NCBI RefSeq assembly: GCF_037975245.1
Contig: NC_092570.1
Location: 3,630,001-3,694,000, forward strand
DNA length: 64,000 nucleotides
Origin: Apostichopus japonicus
Lineage: Eukaryota > Echinodermata > Holothuroidea > Aspidochirotida > Stichopodidae
Direction of reading: 5' to 3'
Positions 1 through 21,292 of this stretch are shown here, piece by piece. The translations under genes and the position numbers were made by a program. Under the pieces are notes generated by a model that was not told where the DNA came from, did no database searches, and saw only the letters and a list, made by a program, of their open reading frames with translations. Position 1 is the stretch's first letter. Every line of letters starts with the position of its first letter.

Positions 1-830
1 AGAAAACAAATATAGACTGCCGCAAATGCGATTTCCGTCCTATATTTAACAACTGTGGATACAATACAATAAAATGAGAACTGCTGCATGTCATTTGCAC
101 AATGCTGGATCAAACTGCGCCAAAGTTCAATACAGGGGAACTTGAAATGCAGCTATTGGTCAAGACAAATTGGTGGGGACACGGTATATCACGTCCACAC
201 TACTGAAAAAGTTGGTGGGGACGCGTCCCGCTGTCTTCACCAGGATCTGCGCCCATGGTTTGGAGGCTGTTTATCGTGGAACGCCATTTTCATGCTCACT
301 GATATGATGTGATATCTGCTGTTTGCTTTACAAATTCGAATAATTTTGTCACTGTTCCTCTTTCTCTTCCCGTTTTCCCGTATTTTCTACTCCATCCTTT
401 TCTCTCTTTCTTCTTTTTCTTTTCCTTCCTTCACCTCGTTGAAGTTGGCAAGTGTATACAGTTCCAAAGCTATTCAACAGCAACAAAACGTTATTTTGTG
501 TATGTCTGTTGTGGGGTGAAGTTAGCGCTATGAGCTACAAGTTCCAATGCGCAAGGTGGGGGAAAGGGGCTAGAAATAATGTGTGGGTCAATTCTAACTC
601 GGTTTTCGGTCGTTAATTGTTGATGTAGCCTACCAGGTAAAAGGTTGAAATGACTTTAACAATTTCAAATTCAATAATTTGATTTATTATGCCATTTGGA
701 GCACATAACATAGGCTATAACAGAACATTACTGGCTAAAACTAGGGGGGGTTGATTGTGTGGGCCAACCCCCCTCTTCAAAAAGTGGGGGGGGTTAAAAC
801 CCCCCCAACCCCCCTGTTTCTCCGCCACTG
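1..830. mobile_element. Right part of a TIR element, copy 1 (left end outside the window)
   Basis: This segment matches 5464-6307 at an offset of 5463 bases and is nearly identical; the clearest differences are in the lengths of the G and C runs near 745-815. It ends in a G-run/C-run hairpin and then CTCCGCCACTG, the exact inverse of CAGTGGCGGAG at 4355. The end form (CAGTGGCGG) resembles hAT-type termini. The 8 bases after it are GATATAGC, which should recur at the left end outside the window if this is a simple insertion. Its open frames of 74 codons are identical between copies but resemble no protein I know. Confidence 0.7.
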
Positions 831-831
831 G

Positions 832-1704
832 ATATAGCGTAATACAGTGGTACTTCTTTCAGTGTAAATGTGCGTGTATGTGGGACGGTATGATCTTCGC
901 GCATCCGGTATATACATGCCTGGGCTTGGCACTTGTGTTCCTAACATGACGTCGTTGTCTTGTTTTGAAATCGCATTTTTCAGTGGTCTGTTTTCGGATG
1001 CGATTATTAAAACGTTAATTTCTTATAAGTCCTTAGTTTTGAACATAGATTTTCTCATAGATTCAGAGGAAGTTACTCTCGAGTAGTTGGATTTTTCATA
1101 TCACGGCCTCTTTAAGAACAAGACACTTATCTTATAAGGCCATCAATATTGTCCTCTAAATACAGTGTTCTAAATTCATTAAAGTAAGTTGATAACTTAA
1201 AGTTTCTACTCGTAAAAAATATTTCTAGACTGTCATTTGGAAACAACAGACTTATATGAGACTCTAGTGGAAACAATCTCTCAAGATAAGTGTTGATAAC
1301 TCTCAAGATAACAAGATAAGTGTACTACTGACTGTACACGAGTGTCTAATTACCGACGGTAGCAAGGTGTGTGTATATTTTCTGGGATCGATGGTGCTGT
1401 CTAATACTTCTGTTACACCTCATTCGTAACTAGGTCAGATTACCGGCATTTAGACGTTTCTTTTTGCCCGAGTCTTCACACCCTTTAAGTCTGACATATA
1501 TTGCTAATATCATCATCAATTACTTTTTTTCACTCACAAAATGTCTAAAAACGTTGAAAGCTAACAAAATACACATCATCAAACAAGTCTTCACCTGCAA
1601 AATGTGAAACCTTTAAAATATGTGTCAACTAAGTACAGGAACACAACAGAATCGAAAGACATATTGCTTCATTCATCAAAATGCACATGCTGGTCTCCAA
1701 AAGC
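832..1704. other. Non-coding stretch, no gene recognised
   Basis: This lies between two mobile elements, upstream of the first visible exon of the PNPLA gene. It is probably part of a long intron of that gene. I see no exon with good splice sites and no obvious repeat here. Confidence 0.4.
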
Positions 1705-3031
1705 CATGGGCGGCGATCCGTACTTCCGAGTGGGGGGATATGAGCGTAGCGCCACCATGAGTTGGCGCGAAGCGTACACGAAAATTTTGGGATTTACAAA
1801 CCCTCTAGATGGCCGGAAACGGCACTTCCCGAGGTTTCCAAGCGGCATATACCCAAATTTAAAATAGGGATATCATGTCCGAAATATCTCATAATCAGAA
1901 TCCAAAATACTTTCTTTAATTTCTGGTGTTATTTTGGGGAAATTGCGGCTGTCAATCTTGCTTCAGGCGCTACGTTAGAATGTTCGAGAGCTCTTTTATA
2001 TTACTCGATGAAGAAAATAGCCTCATGCAGGCTATTATAGGCCTATACACATGCAATACACAATTACACATAGTTACATTCCGTTTGCTTTTTAGCTAGG
2101 GAAAACCTGATGAGTTGAACTTAGGGAATAACGCGACGACCTAGCAAATGTAGGCTAACTTGGTCGGGCAGTACGATGGTAGAGTGCTCGCATGCGGTGA
2201 CAATTGGAGGTCCCTGGTTCACACTTTGGTATCAACATCTGATACCAAAACTTCCCTCCACTCCTTTCTCTATGAAAACTAATAAATTAATATAGGAGAG
2301 GCTAAGTCTCCATCCCCAAGTTCCGTTGCCATTTGCCAGGAGAGGAAAGTGTTTGCAATCTCTGCAAGTGGACAGCTGTACTCATGTTGGTGGGATGGGG
2401 ACATTAAATGACAGTCCTGGAAGTAGGATTTTGACCCGCCTGCCTGAAAACATCTCACTTTGCGTCTGGGGGTCTATAGCGTTCAGAGGTTGAACCTGCC
2501 CATTAAAAATATCTGTGTAATGTGTCTTAGGTGCATAGTAATGCTATGTTAGGTATTCACTACGACTATTCACTGACAACAGCATACGTTTGGGAATAAT
2601 TATTTCTGCATTACAGCTACATTTCAGATTGCCAGACAAAATACCATATTATAGGTTTTAGGCGTTAGTTCGAGGGTACATGTACGTGTGTAGGCCTACT
2701 ATAGGGACTATATGAATACTATGAGGGTGCATATATGTACTATATCAATACCGTGGGCGCAATAATACCTTTTGTTGTTATAGGGCCAATGAAGCCTACA
2801 GTAACTATTCTTGCTTTATAAAGACGCTTTATTTGAAAAGATCGCACTGCGTTTATGCAGGTAGGCGAGAAATGAAACTAAAGAAGAGCCGTACATTCAC
2901 GATGATGCATAAATGTAGGCATGAAAATATTCTTATCCCTGGCATTTGGTGGGGGGATATGGTGTATTACATCCCCTCCACCCATTTTCATGGGGGGATA
3001 TGTCCCCCCCCCCCTAGGATCGCCGCCCATG
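1705..3031. mobile_element. Non-autonomous hAT-like element, 1.33 kb, with exact 8-bp target duplication
   Basis: The left end CATGGGCGGCGATCC and the right end GGATCGCCGCCCATG are perfect inverse complements over 15 bases. CCAAAAGC flanks the element on both sides (1697-1704 and 3032-3039), an exact 8-bp duplication as made by hAT transposases. The interior has no transposase frame. It carries the core box at about 1741-1866 and a nested tRNA-like SINE near 2166. Near the right end there is a repeated GGGGGGATATG motif and a C-run. Assignment to hAT rests on the duplication length and end form, not on a transposase. Confidence 0.85.
2166..2480 (+). repeat. tRNA-derived SINE nested in the 1705-3031 element
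   Basis: The head from 2166 to about 2228 resembles a tRNA: an A-box-like GATGGTAGAGTGC and a B-box-like CTGGTTCACACTT about 35 bases later. The rest, to roughly 2480, is a non-tRNA body of unclear extent. The B box has diverged from GGTTCGANTCC, so this is a SINE head, not a working tRNA gene. Confidence 0.5.
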
Positions 3032-3639
3032 CCAAAAGCTAAAGTAATGAGTTATTCGCATTATAGAGAGCAATGAAAATTTGTTCACAATACTTGATTC
3101 CACTACACAAACTTTTGCTGGTGTGTATGGCAAATAGTAATTACTCCAAACTAATTATAACTAGAGAAACAAACATATCATCCCCTCAAAAGCCTGCTAA
3201 AATTGTTGCTCCTTGAAGTAGTACGGCAAACAGCGTAGGGACAGCAGTTCATTTTGGATTAGCATCGGGTTCTTGCAAAGGAAAAAAAAAATCATTCATT
3301 GAATTAAAATTTCAAAGTCAGTAGTGCCATGTATGTTTAGGCAAATTTTAGACTCCATGTTTGGTCTATATTTTATCAGACTTACAAGGAATATATTTTG
3401 AAAACTGTTTATTGTGTTACTAACTAACAGGGGACAGAAACGTTACTGTTAGTTGCATTGGTAACGTCGGTATAATGCGCTATAGAAATAAGTATTGTTA
3501 ATATTATTATTATTCTTATTTAATTAAAATACATTGTGTTCATTGAGCACAATAGATGCAAGAATGTTTGCAGACAATCATGTCAAGGTACTTTTAGCCT
3601 TGCAAACAAATCACAGGAAATATTGGAAACGCATCATTG

Positions 3640-3990
3640 ACTGCTTTCAGGATGGAAATCTTTGTAACAGGAGTGTTGTTAACCTTGTACTTTGCGGTTG
3701 ATTGTTATGAATTATTTGTTCTCAAAAAATGCAATCATCTGCACAAAGAATTGGAAAAAAATTGGTGCTTTTGAGGGTTTTTTGGGAAAGAAAGAAAGAT
3801 ATTCATTCCAAAACTTGTTTTTTAAAATTCCAACAAAAAAGGTTATTGGAAACCAGCTCAAATCCCAAAGCCTGCTTCGTCATTGTATACTGGTTTACAA
3901 AATTTACACTTTGATACGGAGGGATTATATCTACGAAGTTGTGCAAAGTCTATTAACTGTTTATCAGAACGAGGAATCGTTATAACGGCA
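3640..3990 (+). repeat. Interspersed repeat, diverged copy of 50720-51060
   Basis: The stretch containing TTGATTGTTATGA followed by TTATTTGTT is repeated in the same orientation at about 50780. The similarity continues for roughly 300 bases with indels; conceptual translations share MRLIVM.YLFS and KER.SF. The frames are short and I do not recognise the protein, so I treat it as an unclassified repeat. Confidence 0.5.
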
Positions 3991-4354
3991 CGCCATTGCT
4001 CTTTAAGAGCTTCGTTACCATCTTCCTCAAAACTTGACTAGCTTCCAAAATTCCAAATTCTTATACACATGAACTCATACTTTTATTTCTGGCATCATCA
4101 TCTGTTTTTAACAATCTGTTAAAATGGTTGTGCCACATTGTTGTTGTGATTAGTTGTTTCTACCTGGTAAGTTACATAACATGATTTAAAAAACAAAATA
4201 CACACCTATACTGTAGTATATATTGATAAAGTTTGTATATTCTGATGTGGTCTTCCCAGGGTTCTTCGAAACCACCCGTTGGTCTATCCGCTGACCTTAT
4301 GACCTACATATCATTTATCATATTGTATATACACCAATATGTATCAACTCAGAT

Positions 4355-6307
4355 CAGTGGCGGAGATTTCTTGTCAGAAGTGGGGGGGTTGCAGGCCATT
4401 GATGAAATAAAAAGTCATAACTGCTGGCTCACTATCTAAGTGGAGCGCCACCATAAGTTGGCGCGAAGTGCACAAGAATCTTTTGGCAAATATTGCCTCC
4501 CAGATTGCAGTAAATGGCACTGCCCAGGCCTTGAAAAGCTGCATTTAACCAGGGGCGTATGCAGGATTTTCCAACCCGGGGGGCGCGTATTACTTTCTAC
4601 GCGGAGTGCCACCATTGGTTGGCGCGCAGCGTACAAGCAAATTTCTGGTTTTGGTACCCCCAGATCACCGGAAATGGCACTTCTCGGGCTTGAAACTGAC
4701 CAACCATATGTACACTTTTGCCTGAGAACCAAGTATTTCCAAATACCCTTTTTTCTCATCTATAACCTTTTTGAAGATTGTCACCAGTCACACATCATGT
4801 TCGACTTCATCACATATCCTGTGGATCATTGCTTTTGTAGGTGATTCTTCATCGCGGCCCACAGTATCCGTCAGCCCCACTGTTCAGAATTTGAAAATTC
4901 ACAATTCTCGTGAATAAATTCACTTCAAAACATACCCATAATGTTGCACAAAATATCATCTATGGACAACCAATATAGAAAAAACCTCCTTCAAACCCTA
5001 ACAGACGGGTCAAAACTGCACGAGTATGATGAAGTATGATGAAGAATGTTGGTTAGGGAATTTTCGAAAATTCAGACCGCAATTAAAACATTTCGTTGAT
5101 GGAAATAAAAATATACCAGATATTTCCAAAACCGAACACTATACACACATCGACAGTTTTGAGCATGGGCGCAGATCAGTGTTGGATAATGGTGGGGACG
5201 CGTGTATGCTCTCTGATACTATCTAAGCGGAGCGCGACCATGGGTTCGCGCGTAGCGTACGATTTTTTGGGCAAATATACCTCCCAGATCGCCGGAAATA
5301 ACACTTCCCAGACCTAATGATGCTCCTAAACCTCCTTAAGTTTTAGATCTCATGGCTTAGAAATTTGGTTTGGAGAAATACATGAGCGTCTGCAGAAAGA
5401 AAATCAGGGGTCAAATAATCCAAGTAGACTTTTGTATATACGATGGGTCTGGGGTCCTCTCCCAGAAAACAAATATAGACTGCCGCAAATGCGATTTCCG
5501 TCCTATATTTAACAACTGTGGATACAATACAATAAAATGAGAACTGCTGCATGTCATTTGCACAATGCTGGATCAAACTGCGCCAAAGTTCAATACAGGG
5601 GAACTTGAAATGCAGCTATTGGTCAAGACAAATTGGTGGGGACACGGTATATCACGTCCACACTACTGAAAAAGTTGGTGGGGACGCGTCCCGCTGTCTT
5701 CACCAGGATCTGCGCCCATGGTTTGGAGGCTGTTTATCGTGGAACGCCATTTTCATGCTCACTGATATGATGTGATATCTGCTGTTTGCTTTACAAATTC
5801 GAATAATTTTGTCACTGTTCCTCTTTCTCTTCCCGTTTTCCCGTATTTTCTACTCCATCCTTTTCTCTCTTTCTTCTTTTTCTTTTCCTTCCTTCACCTC
5901 GTTGAAGTTGGCAAGTGTATACAGTTCCAAAGCTATTCAACAGCAACAAAACGTTATTTTGTGTATGTCTGTTGTGGGGTGAAGTTAGCGCTATGAGCTA
6001 CAAGTTCCAATGCGCAAGGTGGGGGAAAGGGGCTAGAAATAATGTGTGGGTCAATTCTAACTCGGTTTTCGGTCGTTAATTGTTGATGTAGCCTACCAGG
6101 TAAAAGGTTGAAATGACTTTAACAATTTCAAATTCAATAATTTGATTTATTATGCCATTTGGAGCACATAACATAGGCTATAACAGAACATTACTGGCTA
6201 AAACTAGGGGGGGGGGGGTTGATTGTGTGGGCCAACCCCCCTCTTCAAAAAGTGGGGGGGGGTTAAAACCCCCCCCCCCCCCAACCCCCCCTGTTTCTCC
6301 GCCACTG
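4355..6307. mobile_element. TIR element, 1.95 kb, copy 2 of the family at 1-830
   Basis: It starts with CAGTGGCGGAG and ends with CTCCGCCACTG, an 11-base perfect inverted repeat. Its right 844 bases duplicate 1-830. Inside are three versions of the core box (about 4436-4540, 4600-4700 and 5222-5315) and a second end-like motif at 4552 (AGGGGCGTATGCAGG), so it is probably a composite or nested element. I do not see a clean 8-bp target duplication: the flanks ACTCAGAT and GTCTGATA match only loosely. The left border is therefore less certain than the right. Confidence 0.6.
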
Positions 6308-6426
6308 GTCTGATATGGATTGACATGTCGAACGTTTCGACAACTATATACCAAACTGCTCTTTTCTTCGTTATTAGTAAATCATCTAAAATAATTGTTA
6401 TTTAAAAGTCTTTATTTTTTCATTAG

Positions 6427-16111
<9,685 letters not shown>

Positions 16112-19100
16112 ATAATCGATCCGATGCTATACTCGGTGTTGCTGTATAAAGCTTTGGTTGAAAAGTCTTGGAAATATGTGATTGTAATGAGTATATGTAA
16201 CTACATTTTACAAGACCGTTTGCGCGATGGTCACCCTTCTCGGCGTTTGCTCACGTGTAACAGTACACGCTATGGATGACGCAACAATCTTTATCCTGAT
16301 CATGCGTATAGCATCCGTTTCATTTCCAAGGGACTCGTGTTACTCACTTGACCGTAACATCTTCATGTTAATACGGCTATAATATCGATGTAATGGTCTC
16401 TGATTAACAATGGATCAATTTGTTTGGTGTCGTACCCAGGTTCTATCTTAAATGACTATATCACGTCACTCTACATGCATAATTCGCAATTATGCTTGGA
16501 ATATTGAAACTGGATATCTCAATACTATATGCATGGGTTTACGTGCGGCATCTTTGCAGTTGGTACATGTTCTATTGGATTATTATTCTATACTCTGATT
16601 ATGTTATGGAAAAAAAGTAGTGCGAATTTGACAAAACTGAGACTCGGTGACGTAATCACTACTTCGTCATATGGTTCTAAAGATTAGCCAGGAGATGGAC
16701 ATTCATAAAGTTTTTGTTCATTGTATAATTTATATTTCCTTTTAGAATTTACTCTAATAGTTTGTTATTTGGATTAATGTTGTTGTAATTATTAATGTTG
16801 CTTTTGTAGATTGAGCAGTGATGGTGGTCATGTACCATACGGATATGCCATAAAGTCCAACTTAAGCCCAATTGCGCGACATATGTTCACTTGTTATAGG
16901 CTCTGGGTGTGCAGTTGGCAAATAGGGCAATCCTAACATCGGTCCCCTGGCCTTCGGCAGGGTGTTTGTTGTCTATATTACATTTCTCTATATGAACCTG
17001 TTTTCGATAGTTTTCTACCAAAATCAGGGAGTGGGATACCTGCTTGATAACTCTTTTGATTCGATCATTTTTACCTTTACTAGTAGGTGTTTCATTGGTA
17101 CGCAAACGTAGAAATATGTTAATGTTCCCGCCATTTCGAAGTTTCATAGACGTTGAATTGATGATTTTTTGGCTAAAGCATATGTAAAGTATTCATTGAG
17201 GAATGGATAACCTTCCGGATCCGGTTATCAGGAAAAGGAGATTCTAGACTAGTGCAGAATCCCCGTCGGAGATTTGACACTATAGTGTAGACTATCCCAT
17301 GCACATGAATAAAATATTCAAACGGATATTCTACACTGTCACACCATTCATTGTTGGAGAAGCCTTCTGCATAGTTTAATTAGAATACAATTCTCACCGA
17401 AGAAAGAAACTATAATTAGAAACATTTTCGAAAATTGATTTTCGTTATTATCTTGTAGATGTTTCATCATGAACTGGTGTCATTCTATATAGAAAGCCTA
17501 CAATATATAATATTAGGAGATGCTCTTCCTGCCTGTAAATACGGAATGAAATTTACATTTACGAGATTACATGGGCTGAAACAGTTCAACAAAGTATAGC
17601 TTAAATATTTAACTACTTAAAAAACTATATGTGTAGTACATGCTAGTTAGCTTATCAATACACAGAACACTTCATATGATGTTGTGTATATAGTCTATAA
17701 TTGTTGTGGAATTTTATTTACCTTTCATTCATTCTTTATTCCAGTATATAAATTGACAGAAAACGTATATATATATGATAGCAAATTAAGTAAACAACAT
17801 CATCAATACTGGTTGAAAGAGATATAAAAGTTTAAAAGATTTAGAAGTATATGAACTACAACATTCGTTACAAAAATTATCGAAAAGCTACAATAAAGGA
17901 TCTTTATTACAGATTTACCTTCGGTATATAACACGAAAATACTAAAAACGTTACACCAAACCACAATCTTCTAATTGACAGTTTGAGAAGAAAAGGAAAG
18001 GATATTTTAACCCCCCCCCCCTCCACCCAACCCCCCCCCTTCAGAGCCCCGTTTGAGTAGCGAGAGCATATAGCTTTGAAGTTACAGATTCTCCACGCTT
18101 CGAGACATCAAATATCGGAATGAAGCCGAAGTAGAAGAAATCGGTTCAACCTGGCTCATTTGAGAGAGAAAAAAATCATGAATTCTTCAGTTTGTCTTTG
18201 AATAAACTATTACTGTATTTCTTAGATTGTGACAGGCGTCATCAACTAAGTTGAGCTTAAACATTTTAACATTTTGAGGAAAAAAAATCACATTTCAGGC
18301 TTCATTAGGAAACTATTGCCCGAGTGATCTTTGTGAGGAAGCTAAACTTAATATTAACTGATAAAATGTCCAAAAATGTGATGCCTATGCCAGATCAAAT
18401 TTGATAGGGATGATTGTGCAAGAACTATTGAATAGATACCAACATGCTTATGCAATATGCTCTGTTCTACCAGGTTGAAAACATGTTTTTAATTGACAAA
18501 CAAATTTACTGCCTTCGCACATATTCCGTGAACCGATCGGAGAAAGTATTGGTTCAATGAATCGAAACTAAGCTTTGTCAATTCTAGGGATGCATATACA
18601 ACAACAAAAAAGTAAAATTTATACACTTTTTCAACTAGGAATGCACACTACGGTAGTTATAAATCGTTCAGCTGAATCTCTGTATTAGCGAACAGAGTGC
18701 CAGGCAATAAAATGATAACTTGTTGCCGATTTGAGTCTCCATTTTAAGGTCCATGGAATTACAAGTTGGAATTACGCCTGTCTTGATATGACTATGTAAG
18801 ATACCATAAAATATCGACCGTCTGTTACGAAGATGCATTATAAAGAGGAATTTGACTGGCGCCCGTTCTTGAGAGGGGTGGGGAGGGACTTTTGAGAAGT
18901 GGTTCGATAAGGGGTGTTAGATGCAAAACGTGCTATGATTTCTATGATTTGTGTATATAGTTTCGCGATTGTTTTATCAAATGTTAGCCATTCGAAATAA
19001 CAGTCCGTGTTCCAACTTCCAAGCGATGTTCATTATTAATGCTGACGTCACGAGCAATCTGATTGGCTGAAAACTCCGTAATTGCAAACCTGCTTGGGGA
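16112..19100. other. 3' flank of the PNPLA gene and intergenic DNA
   Basis: This holds the presumed 3' UTR of the PNPLA gene and intergenic DNA. The nearest canonical AATAAA that I see is at 17308-17313, 1.2 kb past the stop, so the true poly(A) site is unsure. A C-run lies near 18010-18050. No other gene is recognised. Confidence 0.4.
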
Positions 19101-19202
19101 AAAAATAGCGACCCGACCGGGTACCGAACGCGGAACCTCCCGTTTGCTAACCTTCATTGCTTTAAATGCCACCGCCTTTATCCACTCGGCCACAGCACCG
19201 GT
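19101..19202 (-). repeat. tRNA-derived SINE head, family with ACCGGTGCTGTGGCCGAGT
   Basis: Read on the minus strand it starts ACCGGTGCTGTGGCCGAGTGG, a Leu/Ser-tRNA-like A box region. A long variable-arm-like stretch and a B-box-like GTTCGGTACCC follow. The same first 19 bases occur on the + strand at 54873. The SINE body probably continues to about 18985. Confidence 0.65.
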
Positions 19203-19204
19203 TA

Positions 19205-21225
19205 TTTAAATAGTATATTCCTCCTGTTAGATGTTCCTCCGCCCCCCCCCCCCCATGGATTTTAAGGTGAAATTGTGATAACTTTTCTTTGTTATGTTTT
19301 GAGAGTTATATTTGCGTACTACATAACCCGTTTACTATTCATGTGATAGTTTTTGCCCTGATGGCTGCTCATACTTCTAGGGTATATATCCAGACCATAT
19401 TTCACTTTCTATGCAGTATTATCTAGACACATTTTAGAGGTCCATTTACCGTACTGTGTCACAGAGATCAGAAATTATTGTTACGGTGACTCTACCGATG
19501 TTTGATCCACTTTGCAACTGGTTGGAAATAAGGACATGCCGTCTATCACGTTGACCAAGATATTTTCCAATCGTCTTAAAAGATAAATGATTTATTCGTT
19601 TGATTCGTTCGAAGATGGAATGCTAAGTTTTGCATAGGCAACAAATCTTCCCAGCACAGGCAAGTGATACCCTAATGTAATGTTCACAAGCAGTGGTTCC
19701 ACGATAATGTGTTATGCCAAATCTAGGCAAATGTTGTGAACTTGCGCAACTTTACTGGGCCTAATTTCAAGCGCAATACCAAGTCCAACGGACGTTTTTG
19801 CTCACATTCTTTCGTAAATATTCGCTGGTCAGCCCGTTTGAATAGGAAGGAATTAATCACCCCACTAATTAGTCATGCCATGGCAACGTCTCGGTCAAAG
19901 GCCTACTGTAAGTTAACGTGTGGTTAGTGTTAGCATTGTCCTACGAGGGACTAACGTTCTTCAGCGGAGGAAATCCGGAAACTAATGGGAGCCTAGGCCT
20001 ACTACTAGCCTAGTGATACTAATAGTCTAGCCTAGTGCTAGTAAGCTAACAGGTTATATGGAAAACGGTGCACATAATGGTTAGCCTAATGGACATTCTA
20101 CTTGGGCTGGTAATTTGTATATATAAATACTAAATAGTATAACAGTAAGCCAATAGACAATTCATACTTCAACGTGCCTGTAAGTTTCCTAAAAAAAACG
20201 TTGCACAAAGAGTGGGAGGGGGGGGGGGTGAATAATTTTATTGCATGCAACATTTGCTGTCTAGTGAAAACCTTGAATGGGTTCATGACAAAGGACAGCA
20301 AGTTGCATACATCCTTCTGACACACCAGTGGTTAGACTAGTGTGTTACTAAATTATGATATTGAACAATTTGCCAAATTATGGGTAACTATAATGAGCTT
20401 ATCTTATTAAACTCACAAAGGCACTCCCATGGTGTATCGCAAAATATTTATGTATAAACGAAAAGTCACGAAAGTCAAAGGGTAACTGCAATTCATAAAG
20501 TATGTCATGGCAATGTTTGCTGACCAGATTTACCTTGATATGTGCGGTTAAGTCTGATTCACTAATAAGTCAGAGCAAATATGTACAGTAGGTTTATGTG
20601 AAGAACACAGCCTAGCCATTTATTTGGCTGATTACTAAAGCTGATTTGACAGTTACTATTTTGGTTATTCTGGTTAATGGGGATTGTTTTAAATGGGGTT
20701 TGAAACTAAGAAAATAAATCATTTATTTAAATCTCTCTTTGCCAATAAACAAGTATCTGATAGACTGCCATGCACAGTGAGTGGCTTTTCTATAGTCAGA
20801 AAGGTAAATTTTTGCTGAAATTCCAGTGTGAAATTTTCATGCTAGGGATAGCCTTACATTGACCAATGCTGTGTGAGCTCCTCATTTATATATGAATACT
20901 GTCCTGTGTGTCTTATAGTGAGAGTGCATGTGATAAATCTCTGGGTTCTTATAATGTAAATTCTTTGAAAGCAAAAATTATCGGTTGCACTTAATCGAAA
21001 AAAGAAAAAACTGATTCGGAAAAAGACCAGCAAACTGTCTTTGTAATGATAAGAGTTGTCTACAGTTAGCTTAATTAGCTTAATTAGCCCTATGTTTGAC
21101 TGGAGATTTACCTGCACATGTTTATAAAATCCTGGTGGTAATTTAAAAACATTGTTTTAAAATGATCTTGTCAGAGAATTTATTTATGGCATTTAATCGT
21201 CTCCCTTCAATGTGTTTCTTTTCAG
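19205..21225. other. Upstream region of GTF2F2, probable 5' UTR intron
   Basis: A strong acceptor (GTTTCTTTTCAG, ending at 21225) lies 67 bases before the GTF2F2 start codon. A non-coding first exon and the promoter are therefore expected somewhere upstream. I cannot place them. No other gene is seen here. Confidence 0.4.
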
Positions 21226-21292
21226 AGCTATTTTCTGCTTCATTCGTGGCTAATTGGTGAAATCTACAATACAGGCACAAGAAAAGTCCATC

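Noticed and set aside
4436-4844. Overlapping frames of 107 and 134 codons on opposite strands
   Set aside because: They coincide with core boxes of the repeat element, which also occur elsewhere with stops and indels.
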